In this document: positions 21,233-32,841 of the stretch, in pieces
Layout: the number at the start of each line of letters is the position of its first letter
Numbering within the stretch: the stretch's first letter is position 1
DNA from: Tolypocladium sp. Sup5 PDA-1
Lineage: Eukaryota > Ascomycota > Sordariomycetes > Hypocreales > Ophiocordycipitaceae
Assembly (NCBI GenBank): GCA_000750105.3
Contig: JPHH03000043.1
Coordinates: 124,001-188,000 of the forward strand
Length of the DNA stretch: 64,000 bases
Reading direction: 5' to 3'
Program-made: the position numbers and the translations under genes
Notes under the pieces: model-generated
Database searches by the model: none
What the model was told of the DNA's origin: nothing
Seen by the model: the letters and a program-made list of their open reading frames with translations, nothing else

Positions 21233-24200
21233 ATGGATGAAATGTTCGATGTGTTCGAGGGCAAGGCGGGCGCCCAGAGCGACAGCGAGGAGGAGCGGGT
21301 GCCCCAGAAGAGCCGAAACCGCGACAAGAGCAAGAAGCGCAAGGCCGACGAGGCCATGAATGGAGCTGCTCCTGCTCCTGCGGTCAAAGACGAAGCTGCC
21401 GATGTGGACATGGGCGATGCGACCGATACCTCCAAAGCTGACGACTCCGATGAAGAAGAAGCGTCGGATACTCCTAGCCAGCAGGACAAGAAGCGCCGTA
21501 AGAAGGAGGATGGCGTGGGACCAGTCCTGACGGATACCTTCGAAACGGCCGCCTCGAGAGAAGTCGCTGGCGCCAACACACTGCTGCCTCAAGAAGCGTC
21601 TCTCGTCCTATCGCACAACATTCAGCACCAAGTCGCACTGCCCCCAGACCTGGACTACGAATATGTCCCCCTGTCGGAGCACAAGTCGCCCGAGGAGCCC
21701 GCGCGGACGTGGAGCTTCAAGCTCGACCCGTTTCAGAGCCTGTCTGTTGCGTCGATTGAGCGTGACGAAAGCGTGCTGGTGTCGGCGCATACAAGTGCCG
21801 GAAAGACAGTCGTCGCCGAATACGCCGTCGCCCAATGCCTCAAGCGCAACCAGAGGGTCATCTACACGAGTCCGATCAAGGCGCTCAGCAACCAAAAGTT
21901 CAGAGACTTTGACGCCATCTTTGGAGATGTCGGCCTGATGACTGGCGACGTCACCATCAACCCTACTGCCAGTTGCCTGGTCATGACGACGGAAATTCTG
22001 CGCTCCATGTTGTACCGCGGCTCTGAGATTATGCGAGAGGTGGCGTGGGTCGTCTTCGACGAAATCCACTACATGCGAGATAAGACGCGCGGTGTGGTTT
22101 GGGAGGAGACCATCATCATGCTTCCCGACAAGGTTCGATACGTCTTCCTCTCTGCCACTATCCCCAATGCCTTCCAGTTTGCCGAGTGGATCGCCAAGAT
22201 TCATCACCAAGCGTGTCACGTCGTCTACACCGACTTCCGGCCAACGCCGCTGCAAAACTACTTTTATCCCGCCGGTGGAAAGGGCGCGGCATTGGTGGTC
22301 GACGAGAAGGGCAACTTTAACGAGCACAACTTCAACATGGTCATGAAGCAGGTGGAGGAAAGGAAAGGCACCGACTCGAACGACGTAAACACCAAGATGA
22401 AGGGCAAGGGGAAGAACAAAAAGACGAACAAGGGAGGCGCCGACGAAGGGTCGGACATTTACAAGATCATCAAGATGACCATCAAGAAGAAGTTCAACCC
22501 CGTCATCGTCTTCAACTTCAGCAAGCGCGAGTGCGAAAACCTGGCGATCAAGATTTCCAGCCTCGACTTCAACGACGACTCGGAGAGGGCAATGGTGAAG
22601 AAGGTGTTTACCAGCGCCATCGAAAGCTTGTCCGAACAAGACCGCGACCTGCCGCAAATACAAAATCTGTTACCCCTGCTGCAGCGAGGCGTCGGTGTTC
22701 ATCACTCTGGCCTGCTGCCGATCCTCAAGGAGACAATTGAGATCTTGTTCCAAGAGTCTCTGATCAAGGTCTTGTTCGCAACGGAGACCTTCTCCATCGG
22801 CCTCAACATGCCTGCGAAGACTGTGGTGTTTTCTCAAGTGACGAAATGGGACGGAATCAAGCGACGACCCATCACGTCATCAGAGTACATCCAGATGGCT
22901 GGCCGAGCTGGACGACGTGGTCTCGACGCCAGAGGCCTCGTGCTCATGATGATTGATGACAAGCTCGAGCCGGACGTCGCCAGAGAAATCGTCCAGGGGC
23001 ACCAGGACAAGCTCAACTCGGCGTTTTACCTGGGATACAACATGATCCTCAACCTGCTGAGAATCGAAGCCATCTCCCCGGAGTTTATGCTCGAGAGGTG
23101 CTTCCATCAGTTCCAGAACGCGGCTAGCGTCCCCAGTCTGGAAAAGGATTTGATGGCTCTCCAGCAGGAGCGAGACGCAATGACGATCCCGGACGAGGCA
23201 ACCATCAAAGACTACTATCAGATCCGACAACAGCTCAACACGTACACGAGAGACATGCGCGCCGTCATCCAGCATCCTCAGTACAGTCTCGACTTCCTTC
23301 AGCCGGGACGACTGGTTCAGATCTACAACCCCAAGGAATCGCCAGAGTATGTTGGCGGGGGGCTGGACTTTGGCTGGGGCGTGATTGTCAACACTACGGC
23401 TCGCAAAGCCCCTAAGCTTGGCGAGCCCGACTTTATCCCGCAGGAGAAGCACCTCATGGATGTCCTACTGCCCCTGTCGACCTCGAGCCCCAAACCGCCA
23501 GTGGGGCTGCCCTCTGGAGAGATGCCACCCGGGCTGGTGCCGGCCAGCGGAGAACAAGACACCATTTATGAGACGGTGCCCTGTGTGCTTACCTGCATCA
23601 AGGCCATCAGCCAAATTCGAGTCTTCATGCCCAAGGATGGACTCAAGACGGAGCAGGACAAGGATCAAGCTCGCAAATCGTTGAAGGAGGTCAGGCGCCG
23701 GTTCCCCGACGGGCTACCCATTCTGGACCCCATTGAGAACATGGACATTGTAGACGATTCTTTTAAGCAGCTCCTGCGCAAGATTGAAGTGCTCGAGTCC
23801 CGGCTGCTGGCCAACCCCCTCCACCTCTCGCCGCTTCTCCCGTCGCTGTGGGATCAGTACCACGGCAAGGTCTTGATGATAGAAAAGGTCAAGGACAAGA
23901 AGAAGTCCATCGCCAAGGCCCACAGCATCGCCCAGATGGACGAGCTCAAGTCGCGAAAGCGAGTGCTGCGCCGTCTTGGCTTCATCAACGACGCCGAAGT
24001 CGTCCAGCTCAAGGCCCGCGTGGCCTGCGAGATTTCGTCGACAGAAGGCCACGAGCTGCTGCTGTCCGAGCTGCTCTTTGACCGATTCTTCAACGAGATG
24101 ACGCCAGAGACCTGCGCCGCCGTCCTGAGCTGCTTCATCTTCGATGAAAAGGTGGAGACGCAAGCCCTGAAGGAGGACCTCCAGAAGCCGTACCGCGAGA

Positions 24201-24579
24201 TCACGGCCAAGGCGCGAATCATTGCCAAGGTCAGCCAGGAGTGCAAGCTGGATGTCAACGAGGAGGAGTACGCTGCGAGCCTGAAGTGGCAGCTGATGGA
24301 GACGGTCTACGTCTGGGCCCAGGGACGGCCGTTTTCGGAGATTTGGTAAGTCGTGCTGCGCCGAATTAAACACGATGTTGATGCTGACCGATTGCTAGCA
24401 AAATGACAAACTCGTACGAGGGCTCCCTCATCCGCCTCTTCCGCCGTCTGGAAGAGCTTTTGCGACAGATGGGCCAAGCAGCCAAGGTCATGGGTAACGA
24501 CGATTTGACCAAGAAGTTTGACGAGAGTCTGCAAAAAGTGCGCAGGGACATTGTGGCTGCCCAGAGTCTGTACCTGTAA
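21233..24579 (+). CDS. MTR4: Nuclear exosome RNA helicase MTR4 (TRAMP subunit)
   Basis: Two exons, 21233-24345 and 24399-24579 (53-nt intron, GTAAGT, branch GCTGAC, GCTAG), for 1097 residues. The first 100 residues are acidic/basic and disordered. Ski2-like helicase motifs follow: I AHTSAGKT (185-192), II DEIH (276-279), III SATIPN, and VI QMAGRAGRRG (554-563). The later part holds the arch/KOW insertion and the C-terminal DSHCT helical domain; exon 2 supplies its last 60 residues (KMTNSYEGSLIR to AAQSLYL). Mtr4 unwinds RNA 3' to 5' and feeds rRNA precursors and aberrant nuclear RNAs to the exosome, alone or in the TRAMP complex. DEIH and family-specific length separate it from Ski2. The splice restores the conserved EICKMTN-type junction. 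Confidence 0.97.
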
Positions 24580-24945
24580 GTGGCCTTGGCCATTTCGGAG
24601 ACGGGACAGGGGCATGGTTGCTTTCGAGAGGGGGAAAAGCATGGGATGGCGTCTGGTTTTTCGCGTACCCCATTGCACGTTGGGGAGTTTTGGCGTGTGA
24701 GACGGGTGCATGCATGCGCTTATTGCGCAGAACCGTTTGAATTCTCAGGTCCTGTGGTGTTGTTAGAGTAGAATTACTGTCAGAACAGACAGAAAATGCC
24801 CGGTTCTTGTACCATTGATCGCCTTCTATGTGAATTCATTGCCAACCTGGACGCCCGTACCATCCATCATAACTCCGTTCGGACTCGAATACTACATCCG
24901 GGTGATCCCATGCACTATAGTCAACGCCATCAATCCCTACATTCG
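24580..24945. other. Convergent 3' intergenic region
   Basis: 366 nt between the MTR4 and DSC3 stops; probable 3' UTRs only. Confidence 0.6.
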
Positions 24946-25803
24946 TCACCTCTCTCCCGAGATGCCCATGACGACGCCAACCGTCAGGCTCAGCACCACG
25001 CCGGAGCCGACAAAGATCTGCCACTTCTCGCTCCACACACCCTGGCGCAGCAGCCACGTCAGGCTGCCGAGCGGGAAGAAGAAGCCAATCATCATGCCGC
25101 GGATGAGGATATCCAACACGGTGGACATATTGCCGAGGTCGTCCTCGAGGGGGTTGGCGGCCGACGAGGGCAGCTCGCCGGCGTTGGAGTCGATCCAGCC
25201 GTCCTCGAGGGCGCGCAGGGTGTCGGGCGAGGGCGTGGCGTCCGGGGCGAAGCGCTCGGTGTGGATGGAGGCGAACTGCGTGCGCAGCGTGGAGATCTCG
25301 GACGAGGTGAAGCCGGCCTGCAGGAGGCGGTCGAAGCCGCGCGGGCGGGGGCGCGCCCAGCCGGCGGGCTTGGAGGGTTGGTCGCCAGAGGGTATCTCGG
25401 GGGGGTTCTGCGCGGCGGCCTGCTCGTCGGCGAGGTCCTGGCTCGAGAGCTCATCGCCGATGGAGCAGTTTACGTAGACCCTCACGGGCGCGCCGCCGCC
25501 GCCGCCGCCGCCGCCGCCGTCGACGGCCTTGCCCTTGCCCTTGCCCTTGGCATCGTCGGCCGGGGGCGGCGGCGGAGGCGACTTGAGGACGGCGCTGAGG
25601 GCGGACGGGTCCGGAAGGATGCGGCCCTGGTGGATGAGGCGCAGGCGGTTGCGCGTGGCGAGGCGGGTGCGCAGGAGGTGCTTGAGGGAGAGGACGGTGG
25701 TGGCCTGCGGGGAGGGGATGTCGAGGTCGAGGTCGGGGATGGAGGCTGAGAAGCGGATGGTGAGGTGGAGCGGGAGGACCGCTGCGGAGGGGGGCGGCGT
25801 CAT
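24946..25803 (-). CDS. DSC3: DSC E3 ubiquitin-ligase complex subunit 3 (Dsc3-like)
   Basis: A single-exon gene for 285 residues from the only suitable ATG, at 25803; open sequence upstream has no earlier in-frame ATG. Residues 11-115 form a divergent ubiquitin-like fold (LTIRFSASI strand, LKHLLRTRL, LIHQGRILPD) interrupted by low complexity: Pro6, GKGKGKGK and a Gly9 run. The centre includes RGFDRLLQAGFT and DTLRALEDGWID, typical of the Dsc3 C-terminal domain. Two transmembrane helices end the protein (about 230-253 and 263-283). Family knowledge: Dsc3 is a membrane subunit of the Golgi/endosome DSC ligase, which in fungi activates the SREBP homologue and removes orphan membrane proteins. The homopolymeric insert is GC-repeat DNA and likely to vary among isolates. 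Confidence 0.86.
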   Translation of the reverse strand: MTPPPSAAVLPLHLTIRFSASIPDLDLDIPSPQATTVLSLKHLLRTRLATRNRLRLIHQGRILPDPSALSAVLKSPPPPPPADDAKGKGKGKAVDGGGGGGGGGAPVRVYVNCSIGDELSSQDLADEQAAAQNPPEIPSGDQPSKPAGWARPRPRGFDRLLQAGFTSSEISTLRTQFASIHTERFAPDATPSPDTLRALEDGWIDSNAGELPSSAANPLEDDLGNMSTVLDILIRGMMIGFFFPLGSLTWLLRQGVWSEKWQIFVGSGVVLSLTVGVVMGISGER

Positions 25804-26464
25804 GTTGGAGGCATCCTGGGAGTGGTGGATTGGCCTTTGGCTTTGCGGTTGGTGGAGTAGTGAGGCCACAGCGGTTGATGTTGTTGTTGGGTGTGTGTTG
25901 TTTGACCAGAGGTGAGGCTCGTTGGTGTTTCGGATGAGGTGATGTCGACTGGTCGTTGATGCGAACAGCCGAGACAGCGCTAAAGACAGTGCGCTAGCAC
26001 ATGCCTCCACAACCTAGTAGTCGCCATAGCTCTCCCCTGTTATACTGGAGCTGCGTCAGGATTCTACAAACGGCAACGAAGAGGTTGCTGTTTTTAAACA
26101 CGAGAGCTACTCTCACCTCTACTGCATATGGTTACGAGGAATTTCAAGTGCCTCTCAGAACGCGATTTCTGCCTAGGCAACTAGGTACCTTCCCTTTAGC
26201 ATTGGAGCCTTCGTACCCCAGAAGAGACGTTGGCGCGCAGCTTCCCGTGCCGCTGAAACGCCCGCTAAAGCCACCCCATCAGTCCTGCAGTGGACAAATT
26301 GTCCCCCACCGCCTTTGGCAGAATCCCCGGACCAGTCCCACGCCATCGCACTCTTCTCTTCAGACGAACGGCAACTTGTTTCATCCAACAGCACATCATT
26401 TCCAGCAGCCAGTCTTGAATTTTTGGCTTCTCTTGTCCGCGAACTTCCAGGAGTCAGGAGGGGG
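25804..26464. other. Divergent promoter region of DSC3 and IMA1
   Basis: About 660 nt between head-to-head genes. Nothing beyond promoter/leader sequence is recognised. Confidence 0.5.
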
Positions 26465-28681
26465 ATGAGGATGGCGCGTTTTCGGGCTGCGAGGCACCTG
26501 ACGTGCTTCTACTGCGGGAAGAGATCAGGGCTCAAGAACGACGGCACAATACGCGACTTTCTCTGCCTGTACTGCGATGCGACCAACTATCTGGACGAGG
26601 TCGGTTCAGTCCGGTGGAAGTGATGCGTGAGCCCTAGCTGACGACCGCAGAATGGCGAGATTACGGATCCGCCCGTCGCGACAGACCGCGAAGCCGAAGC
26701 CACGACGACGCAGTACGCAGCGCCGAAGCAGCCAGCCCCGACAGACAGCACCTTTTGCCAGACATGCCTCAAGAACCAGCACTTGTTCACCAAGTCCTTG
26801 GCCCAGTACTTCCCAGACGACCCCTCGGACCCCGAGTACGCCCAGCTCGAGCGCAACTACTACCGGTACCGCAAGGGCCTCGAGCAGCGCTATCCACAGG
26901 TCTGCGACGAGTGCGCCGAAAATGTCGAGCACAGGATACGGCAGGCGGGGTACACGGCCAAGACGGACCACCTGCGGCGGATGATGGACCTGAGTAGGGG
27001 CAGGAAGCCGACACGGAGAAGGACGGTGCTCGACTTGGTCAACAGCCTGGGCAGGATGACTTGGAGGGCGGGCTTCGTGCTGCAGATGCTATGGCATCTG
27101 GTGGCTGTGGCCCAGGTGCTGCAGCTCAGCGACGACGGGATGCGCGACCCGGATGATATCGGCTTTCTGGCAAGGATGGTTGCCGGGCTCAAGCACGCGA
27201 CGAAGTTCCTTCCGGCGGCAGATACGCTCATCCAATGGAGCATCGCAGCGGCCTTTATCTCTGCCTGGTGGAACCCGCATTTTGTCCAAGTCAATCGCGG
27301 ATTCACGAAACACCTGCTTGGGTTTACGCAATGGTACTCTTTTCAGGGCCTCATTGTCTTCTTCCGGCTCGCGTTCTGTCGGGTCCTGGACATCAAGGGA
27401 GGGCAGGCCCAGTCGATGCATGCGCAGCTCAGCGCGCACATGGTGATGGCAGCTGGTATGGTATTGGTAAGAGAGCTGCAACAATCGTTGTCTAGATCCT
27501 TTGCTGACAACTTGCAGATATATGTCCTGGCGGGCAAGTCAATCAGGGTCGACACATCACCCCTGTTCGCGACGTACGAAAAACCCGTGTTGCCGAAGCA
27601 GGCCAAGACTCCCGCAAAGAGGAAGCAGGAGGACTCAAAGACTTTTTCAGAGCTGTTTAACGACGCCCTCGAATCAGCAAATGGAACCGTGCTTGAGCAA
27701 CCGCAGTTGGACTTGTCGCCCTCTCCTCAAGTTCCGTTCAACCCTTCACGACCCGCCATTAACTCCGAAATATCACTTGGCAACCTCGGTCTGCCAGGCA
27801 CTCCAACCCATAGGGCCCAGCAGGTGCAGTATGCTGAAGAGATGGACTGGTCGCCTGTTCCTGTTGCGCCCCAGCACCGCGCCTTTGCCAATCAGTCTTC
27901 GCCGAGCAAGGGCGCCAGCAAGATTGGACAGGCGCAAGTTCCACCCGAGGGCGGCAACCCTTTCTGGTACAAGGTCCCCGCGGCGCCGTCAAACCCAGCT
28001 CGACGACTGCGGAACCCGCCACGGGCACCAGAGCCAAAACAGGAGCCAGTCGAGACGAATAAAGATGTGTTCAAGAGGAGACGTCGTGGGAGCTCCCAAA
28101 AGAAGGGGGCCGGCGAAGCAAGCAGTGGAGTCGAGTTTAGGCAACCCAAGTTCTTCGCACCTGCGTCTGGGGGAGATGATGCGAGTTCGTTGGCCGACCT
28201 GCTCAACCAGAGCTTCAGCCTCAGCCAGGAACAGGATGAAGAAGAGAACGCGGGCGCGGAGAGCGGTGGCACCCGGGATGGGATGCAAAATCGAAAGAAG
28301 ACGTGCTCATCGAACACCAGATCCTCGGACATAGCCGCAATTCGCCCCGTCGAGCCTCTAATCCTCGTTGGCCTGCTCGCCACGTGGCTACTGACGCTGT
28401 CTATCGACATTCCCTACGGATTGGAGTGTCAGACTGCGATTATGGCGGTAGCCGGCATCATCGCGCTCCGCGGCACCGGTGACACGAACGAGGACCTCGA
28501 GCCAACCTCCCCCCCCGGGCCGGCAGCTTATGCCCTCTCGGCACTGGGAATCACGGAGCTAGCAGCCGTGTGCTGGGTCGGGTCTACGGCGTGGAAAGGT
28601 GAGACGATAGAAGTTGGCTTGTACGGAGTGGGTGTGCTGGCGGCGATGCTCGGACACCAAACTTTGCGACATTTCGTATGA
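26465..28681 (+). CDS. IMA1: Inner nuclear membrane protein Ima1
   Basis: Three exons, 26465-26599, 26651-27466 and 27518-28681, give 704 residues; ATG 26471, two codons later, is an equally good start. Four CxxC pairs form the zinc-binding Ima1 N-terminal domain: C14/C17, C34/C37, C81/C84 and C130/C133, with HLTCFYCGKRSG and the FTKSLAQYFP segment between. Several membrane segments follow (about 225-340), and the protein ends with further hydrophobic helices (from LILVGLLATWLL). Ima1/Samp1 proteins sit in the inner nuclear membrane and link heterochromatin and centromeres with LINC complexes. The second intron is 51 nt and in frame without a stop, but its strong GTAAGA donor, GCTGAC branch and TTGCAG acceptor, and the smooth membrane helix after removal (VLIYVLAGKSI), favour splicing. 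Confidence 0.91.
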
Positions 28682-29324
28682 GGTATAGATTCATGATTTG
28701 CTTATGGTTTGTTTACACGAAGCGCGGTTGGGTATCATAGCGGGGGGAGCGTCATGCATGGTTCGAAGGCAGCGGAGCATGGCCCTGCCGGGAAAAGGGA
28801 CATGAGATTGGAGTTTCGGGGATGGCATCCTAGCGGCATACCCGGGTGTATCTACGAATCGTTACTCTACGAATCGTTGCTGAATCGATTACCGGCCGAT
28901 GTCTACGGACCGGCCACTTGAACTATCCGTGACGGGCATCTCAAGTACTGGGTTGCTCTGAGTCCGCAGCCGGACGGGCAAAGATTGAAGAGGCAGGCTG
29001 CCCCTCTCGGACAGCGACCGACCACGGGCGCCAAGGATGTTCGCAGGCTACTCGCAGTGATCTGAATAAAGAAGATATTCTTGGCAAAGCAGAGAGGGAT
29101 TTCGCTCTTTCCTATCGTTTGTTTCCCGATGTGTTGGCTGAAGGTTCGTCCAACCCCTGTCATCCAAGCACCTGAACGCAGGCAACAGGGGCAGTGACGT
29201 TTTTGCCCTTCCCACAGCCCCCCCAGCCCTCTCCCCGGTCGGCGGCCCAAAAACCTCGTCCTTTCACCATCTGAGGCCAAAAGCTTTGTCCGAATAAGCT
29301 TCCTCGTAATTGCGATTCCAAGAA
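28682..29324. other. Intergenic between IMA1 and the Zn2Cys6 gene
   Basis: 643 nt. Holds a short direct repeat (28851-28878). No gene supported. Confidence 0.5.
28851..28878 (+). repeat. Tandem 13-bp direct repeat
   Basis: TCTACGAATCGTT occurs at 28851-28863 and 28866-28878 (15-bp period), followed by a weaker third partial copy (TGAATCGATT). Too short to classify; it could be a binding-site pair or replication slippage. Confidence 0.6.
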
Positions 29325-31417
29325 ATGCCCGAACCAAACCCACACATGCTGAATGGCAACCGGCAATACATGAGCAAGGCGCAGCGCCCGTGTGATTTCT
29401 GTCGAGCTCGCAAGTCAGCCTGCCGCATCCAGGGTGGCCCTCCCTGTCGCATGTGTTTTCTGCATGGCCGCTCGTGTACGTTTGGTGATGGTGAGACAAC
29501 GTCGTCGCGGGGGCAAAGACAAAGGCCGTTGCAAAAGCCAGATACTCAAAGCGTCGCCGTGGCGACATCCGAAGCGTTTGCAGAGCAGCAGCAAAGCGTC
29601 TCTTCAACTCAATCGTCTCAACAACAGTCAGCCAACCATCCTGGATTCGATTCACCATATGGTGAGGGCGGCTGCGAGTCTTCTCCGATAGTAAACACAT
29701 CTTCCTGGGAACAGTTCGTGTCGGAGTTTATTGATTTCGGAACGTCAGCGTCACCTTTGGCTGATTTGGTAGGTGAATTAGGCACAGCAACAAGATATGA
29801 AGCTGCACCATCACAAGATGAACTTCCTGAAACCCTACTCGGCGGCGACCATGTCAGCAGTACGCCCCAGTTCATCGGTACCACGGGAGAGTTTGAGCCG
29901 CATCTCGTGCGCCATTACCTGCGCGATGCCCGCGGCCGCATGCTGTTCAAGAAACTCACCTTGCAATCCGTCCAACTAGGACCTGTGCCCGCCCACTTCT
30001 GGTTCACCTCTCAGTCTCTCTATTCCCAGAGTCGCCAAGAAGCAGGTCTTCAACCGAGGCGCGATGAAGCGGAATCAAGAAATGAGTTGGAATCCCTCGT
30101 CCCAGTACCCGTCGGTCAGCGCCTGGTACGGCTCTTTGATCGATTTATCGCTCCGCACTATCCTGTTTTCTCCACCAAGTCGCGCCCATGTCTGACCTCG
30201 ACGCCGACATACCTGTTGGCGGCCATCTATGCCATTGCACAGCCCTTTGTGCAATTCGACGATGCACTGGCGTTGGACCTTGCATACGAACCACTGCCAT
30301 GCTCTGGCCTGCTGCAAACAGCAATCAAGGCCTTGGAGTTTGAGATGCATAGCCCTACTCTTCCCGTTGTTCAGGCACTCCTTCTCATTCTTGGGCGGCC
30401 GACGACACATCACCTAATGTCCGAATCGTCTCTAAAACGGACCTTGCTCGGCATGCTAGTCTCATCTGCGCATGCGCTGGGATTACACACTGACCCCAGA
30501 TCTTGGGCGATTGCTCCATGGCAAATTGCGCAACGGCGGAGGATTTCGTTCGCCATCTTCGCCTTGGATACGTGGATATCTTGTAGCCTGGGGAGCCCCC
30601 CTTTACTCAATCAACAAAATTGGCTCGTTGACTCTCTCATCGCCGAGGACGGATTCGAAGCCGGCCTGGATGCGGCCGATTGGGAAACACTACTTCATCA
30701 GTCGCGACTATCATCGATTTTGCGACAAGTTCTCTTGGAGCTCCAGTAGGTCTAGGCACTATTCATAACATGGAAAGAAATGGAGAAACTGATAATCTCC
30801 GCAGCAGTTTGCGCGCCATGGATCAATTGGCCTCGGACCATAAACAGACCTTCAGCATCGCGAGGCAGATACAGGACAACCTATCCGTCTGGCATCAAAA
30901 TGTTGCCGAGCCGTTGAACAACGTTGGGGCTGCATCCACGGCCAACCTCCTAGGCTATTACTATACGCAAATCAACATCTGCCGAGCCATCCTGAGGTGT
31001 CATGTTGCGAATGAGCAGCCTACACTGTTACTCTCCGCACCGGAGAAACAAGAGTTTATACAGTATGCTCGCCATATTGCCAAGAAATGTGTAGGCGCTG
31101 CCTTGGCCTTTGTACGCGGTCTTGACCAAGATTCTGTAACGCGGTTTTGGCCTGTCTGGGCGCCGATGGCCTTTTCGTCAATTGTGAACTTGATGTGGCT
31201 CATGCTCGTGACGTCCACTTCTTCGGAAGAGGCCAACGAGTGGATGGAAACCCTGAGCAACACTCGCAGGGAGCTCAGGATGAAATCGAAGCAACTGCCT
31301 GTTCTCCGTCTAAGTCTACTCAGGATCGATGCCATATTTTGGAAGGGGATTCGGCAAACCTTTGCTCTGGAGCAACATGTTTATGATGCGCTCAGCCAAG
31401 AATCTACGAATATCTAG
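29325..31417 (+). CDS. Zn2Cys6 fungal-specific transcription factor
   Basis: Two exons, 29325-30745 and 30805-31417, give 677 residues. The 59-nt intron has a GTAGGT donor and CCGCAG acceptor; this join is the one that keeps both frames open. The zinc cluster is Cys23, 26, 33, 41, 44, 51 (CX2CX6CX7CX2CX6C), preceded by QRPCDFCRARK. A Gln/Ser-rich linker (about 75-110) leads to the fungal-specific middle homology region: PTYLLAAIYAIAQPF, LLGMLVSSAHALGLHTDP and RRISFAIFALDTW, a signature order seen in regulators of carbon, amide and secondary metabolism. It should bind CGG-containing DNA in the nucleus, usually as a dimer. It converges on the neighbouring M20 amidohydrolase, 56 nt away, making that gene a candidate target; no direct evidence. 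Confidence 0.91.
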
Positions 31418-31473
31418 CAAATGGTAGAAGCTAACTGCGTACTCCACCGAAGTACCGTTAAATTTTGGTCTAT

Positions 31474-32841
31474 CTACTCCGTGGAACGTGAACCAAAGAG
31501 AGTGAGTGCTCCCAGTGCCATCGCATCCACGGCTACATCCAAGCACTCAATGACTGGGGCAAAGAGTGGTGAGTGATTGTAGGGAATCTCCTCCAACTTT
31601 CCGTTCTTATAAGCCTCATCCCATTTATTGGGGTCGCTCCCACCAAAGAACCACATTACCAGACGAGCTCCGGCTGCAGTTGCCAAGATTGAAACATCCT
31701 CGCTCGCGGTGGCAACCTCCATATCAGTAAAATCTGACCCGAAATACGACGAGAAGGACTTTTGCAGCCTCTGGACCGTCACGTCATCGTTGACTGTAGC
31801 CGGGCTTGATCTGATAGTCTTCATGATGGGTTGGCGCTCGCAACCGCCCGTTTTGCATTCGCCCTCGACAATTCGCTTGACAGCATCCAAGATGCGGCTG
31901 CGGACGACAGGATCTAGGCTTCGGATGTTCAATTTGAGATCCAAGTAGTCCGGGATGACATTCGGGGCGTCTCCAGCGTGTATGCTCCCGCAGGTCACGA
32001 CTGCCAGCTGTAAGGGATCGATTTCGCGGCTCACTATAGTTTGCAGCTTGATGACGATTGAACATCCGATGACAACAGGGTCAATGCACTCTTGGGGAGA
32101 TGCACCATGCCCGCCACGGCCGAAAATGCGGACATCCACAGAATCGCTGGCCGTCAGTGCCGGGCCACTCTTCATGGTGACGGTGCCACAGCGCAAGTTG
32201 TGGACATGCTGCGCCAGGACGATGTCGGGACGTGGGACCCTATCATAGAGCCCGCCGTCGATCATGGCTTTAGCTCCGTTCAAATGCTCCTCTGACGGCT
32301 GGAAAAGGCAGAGTAGCGTTCCCTGCCAATCAGCACGAGCGCTTAAGAGGAGTTTTGCCGCTGCCATCAGGCTCGCCACGTGGGTATCGTGACCACAAGC
32401 ATGCATAACAGGCTTCTCGTCCCCAAATCGGTCTTTCATTGTTCTCTTGCTGGCGTAGGGGAGACCTGTCTCCTCGAGCAGCGGCAGGCCGTCCATGTCC
32501 GCCCGCAGAAGAAGTGTCGGCCCCTCCCCGTTGGACAGGACTCCCACCACACCATGGCCACCGATGCCTGTGTGAACTTCGAAGCTGCCTAGAGTCTTCA
32601 GGTACGCAGCAACAAGGCGTGCCGTTTCTGCTTCCATGCCTGATAACTCGGGCATTCTGTGTACTTGACGGTATATGTCGCGGAAGAAGGCCATATCTGG
32701 CCGGTACTGTTCGACAATGGAAATAGCATTTTGCGTTGCTTTATCACCTCCATTGCTGGTTTCAACTGGGCGGTGTTAATTTAATGTAGGGTGCGAAAGA
32801 GATATTTTCCATTTGTTCAACGTACCATTTATGATTGCCAT
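31474..32841 (-). CDS. M20-family metalloamidohydrolase (N-acyl amino acid hydrolase type)
   Basis: Exon 1 is only 16 nt (32826-32841, MAIIN plus one base); a 60-nt intron (GTACGT donor, ATTAAC branch, CCCAG acceptor) leads to exon 2, 31474-32765, for 435 residues. The M20D signature is clear: FRDIYRQVHRMPEL, RADMDGLP (93-100), HACGHDTH with metal ligands Cys129 and His131, QPSEEHLNGAKAM with the catalytic/ligand Glu near 164-165, QHVHN and GGHGASP in the dimerisation lid. Relatives cleave N-acyl or indole-acetyl amino acids, hippurate-like amides or peptide fragments. No signal peptide is seen, so it is probably cytosolic. If the mini-exon is missed, translation would appear to start at an internal Met 29 residues downstream. 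Confidence 0.91.

Noticed and set aside
21608..22663. A 351-codon open frame antisense to MTR4
   Set aside because: It lies wholly opposite the conserved helicase core; the composition is explained by the GC-rich third positions of MTR4 and no domain is seen.
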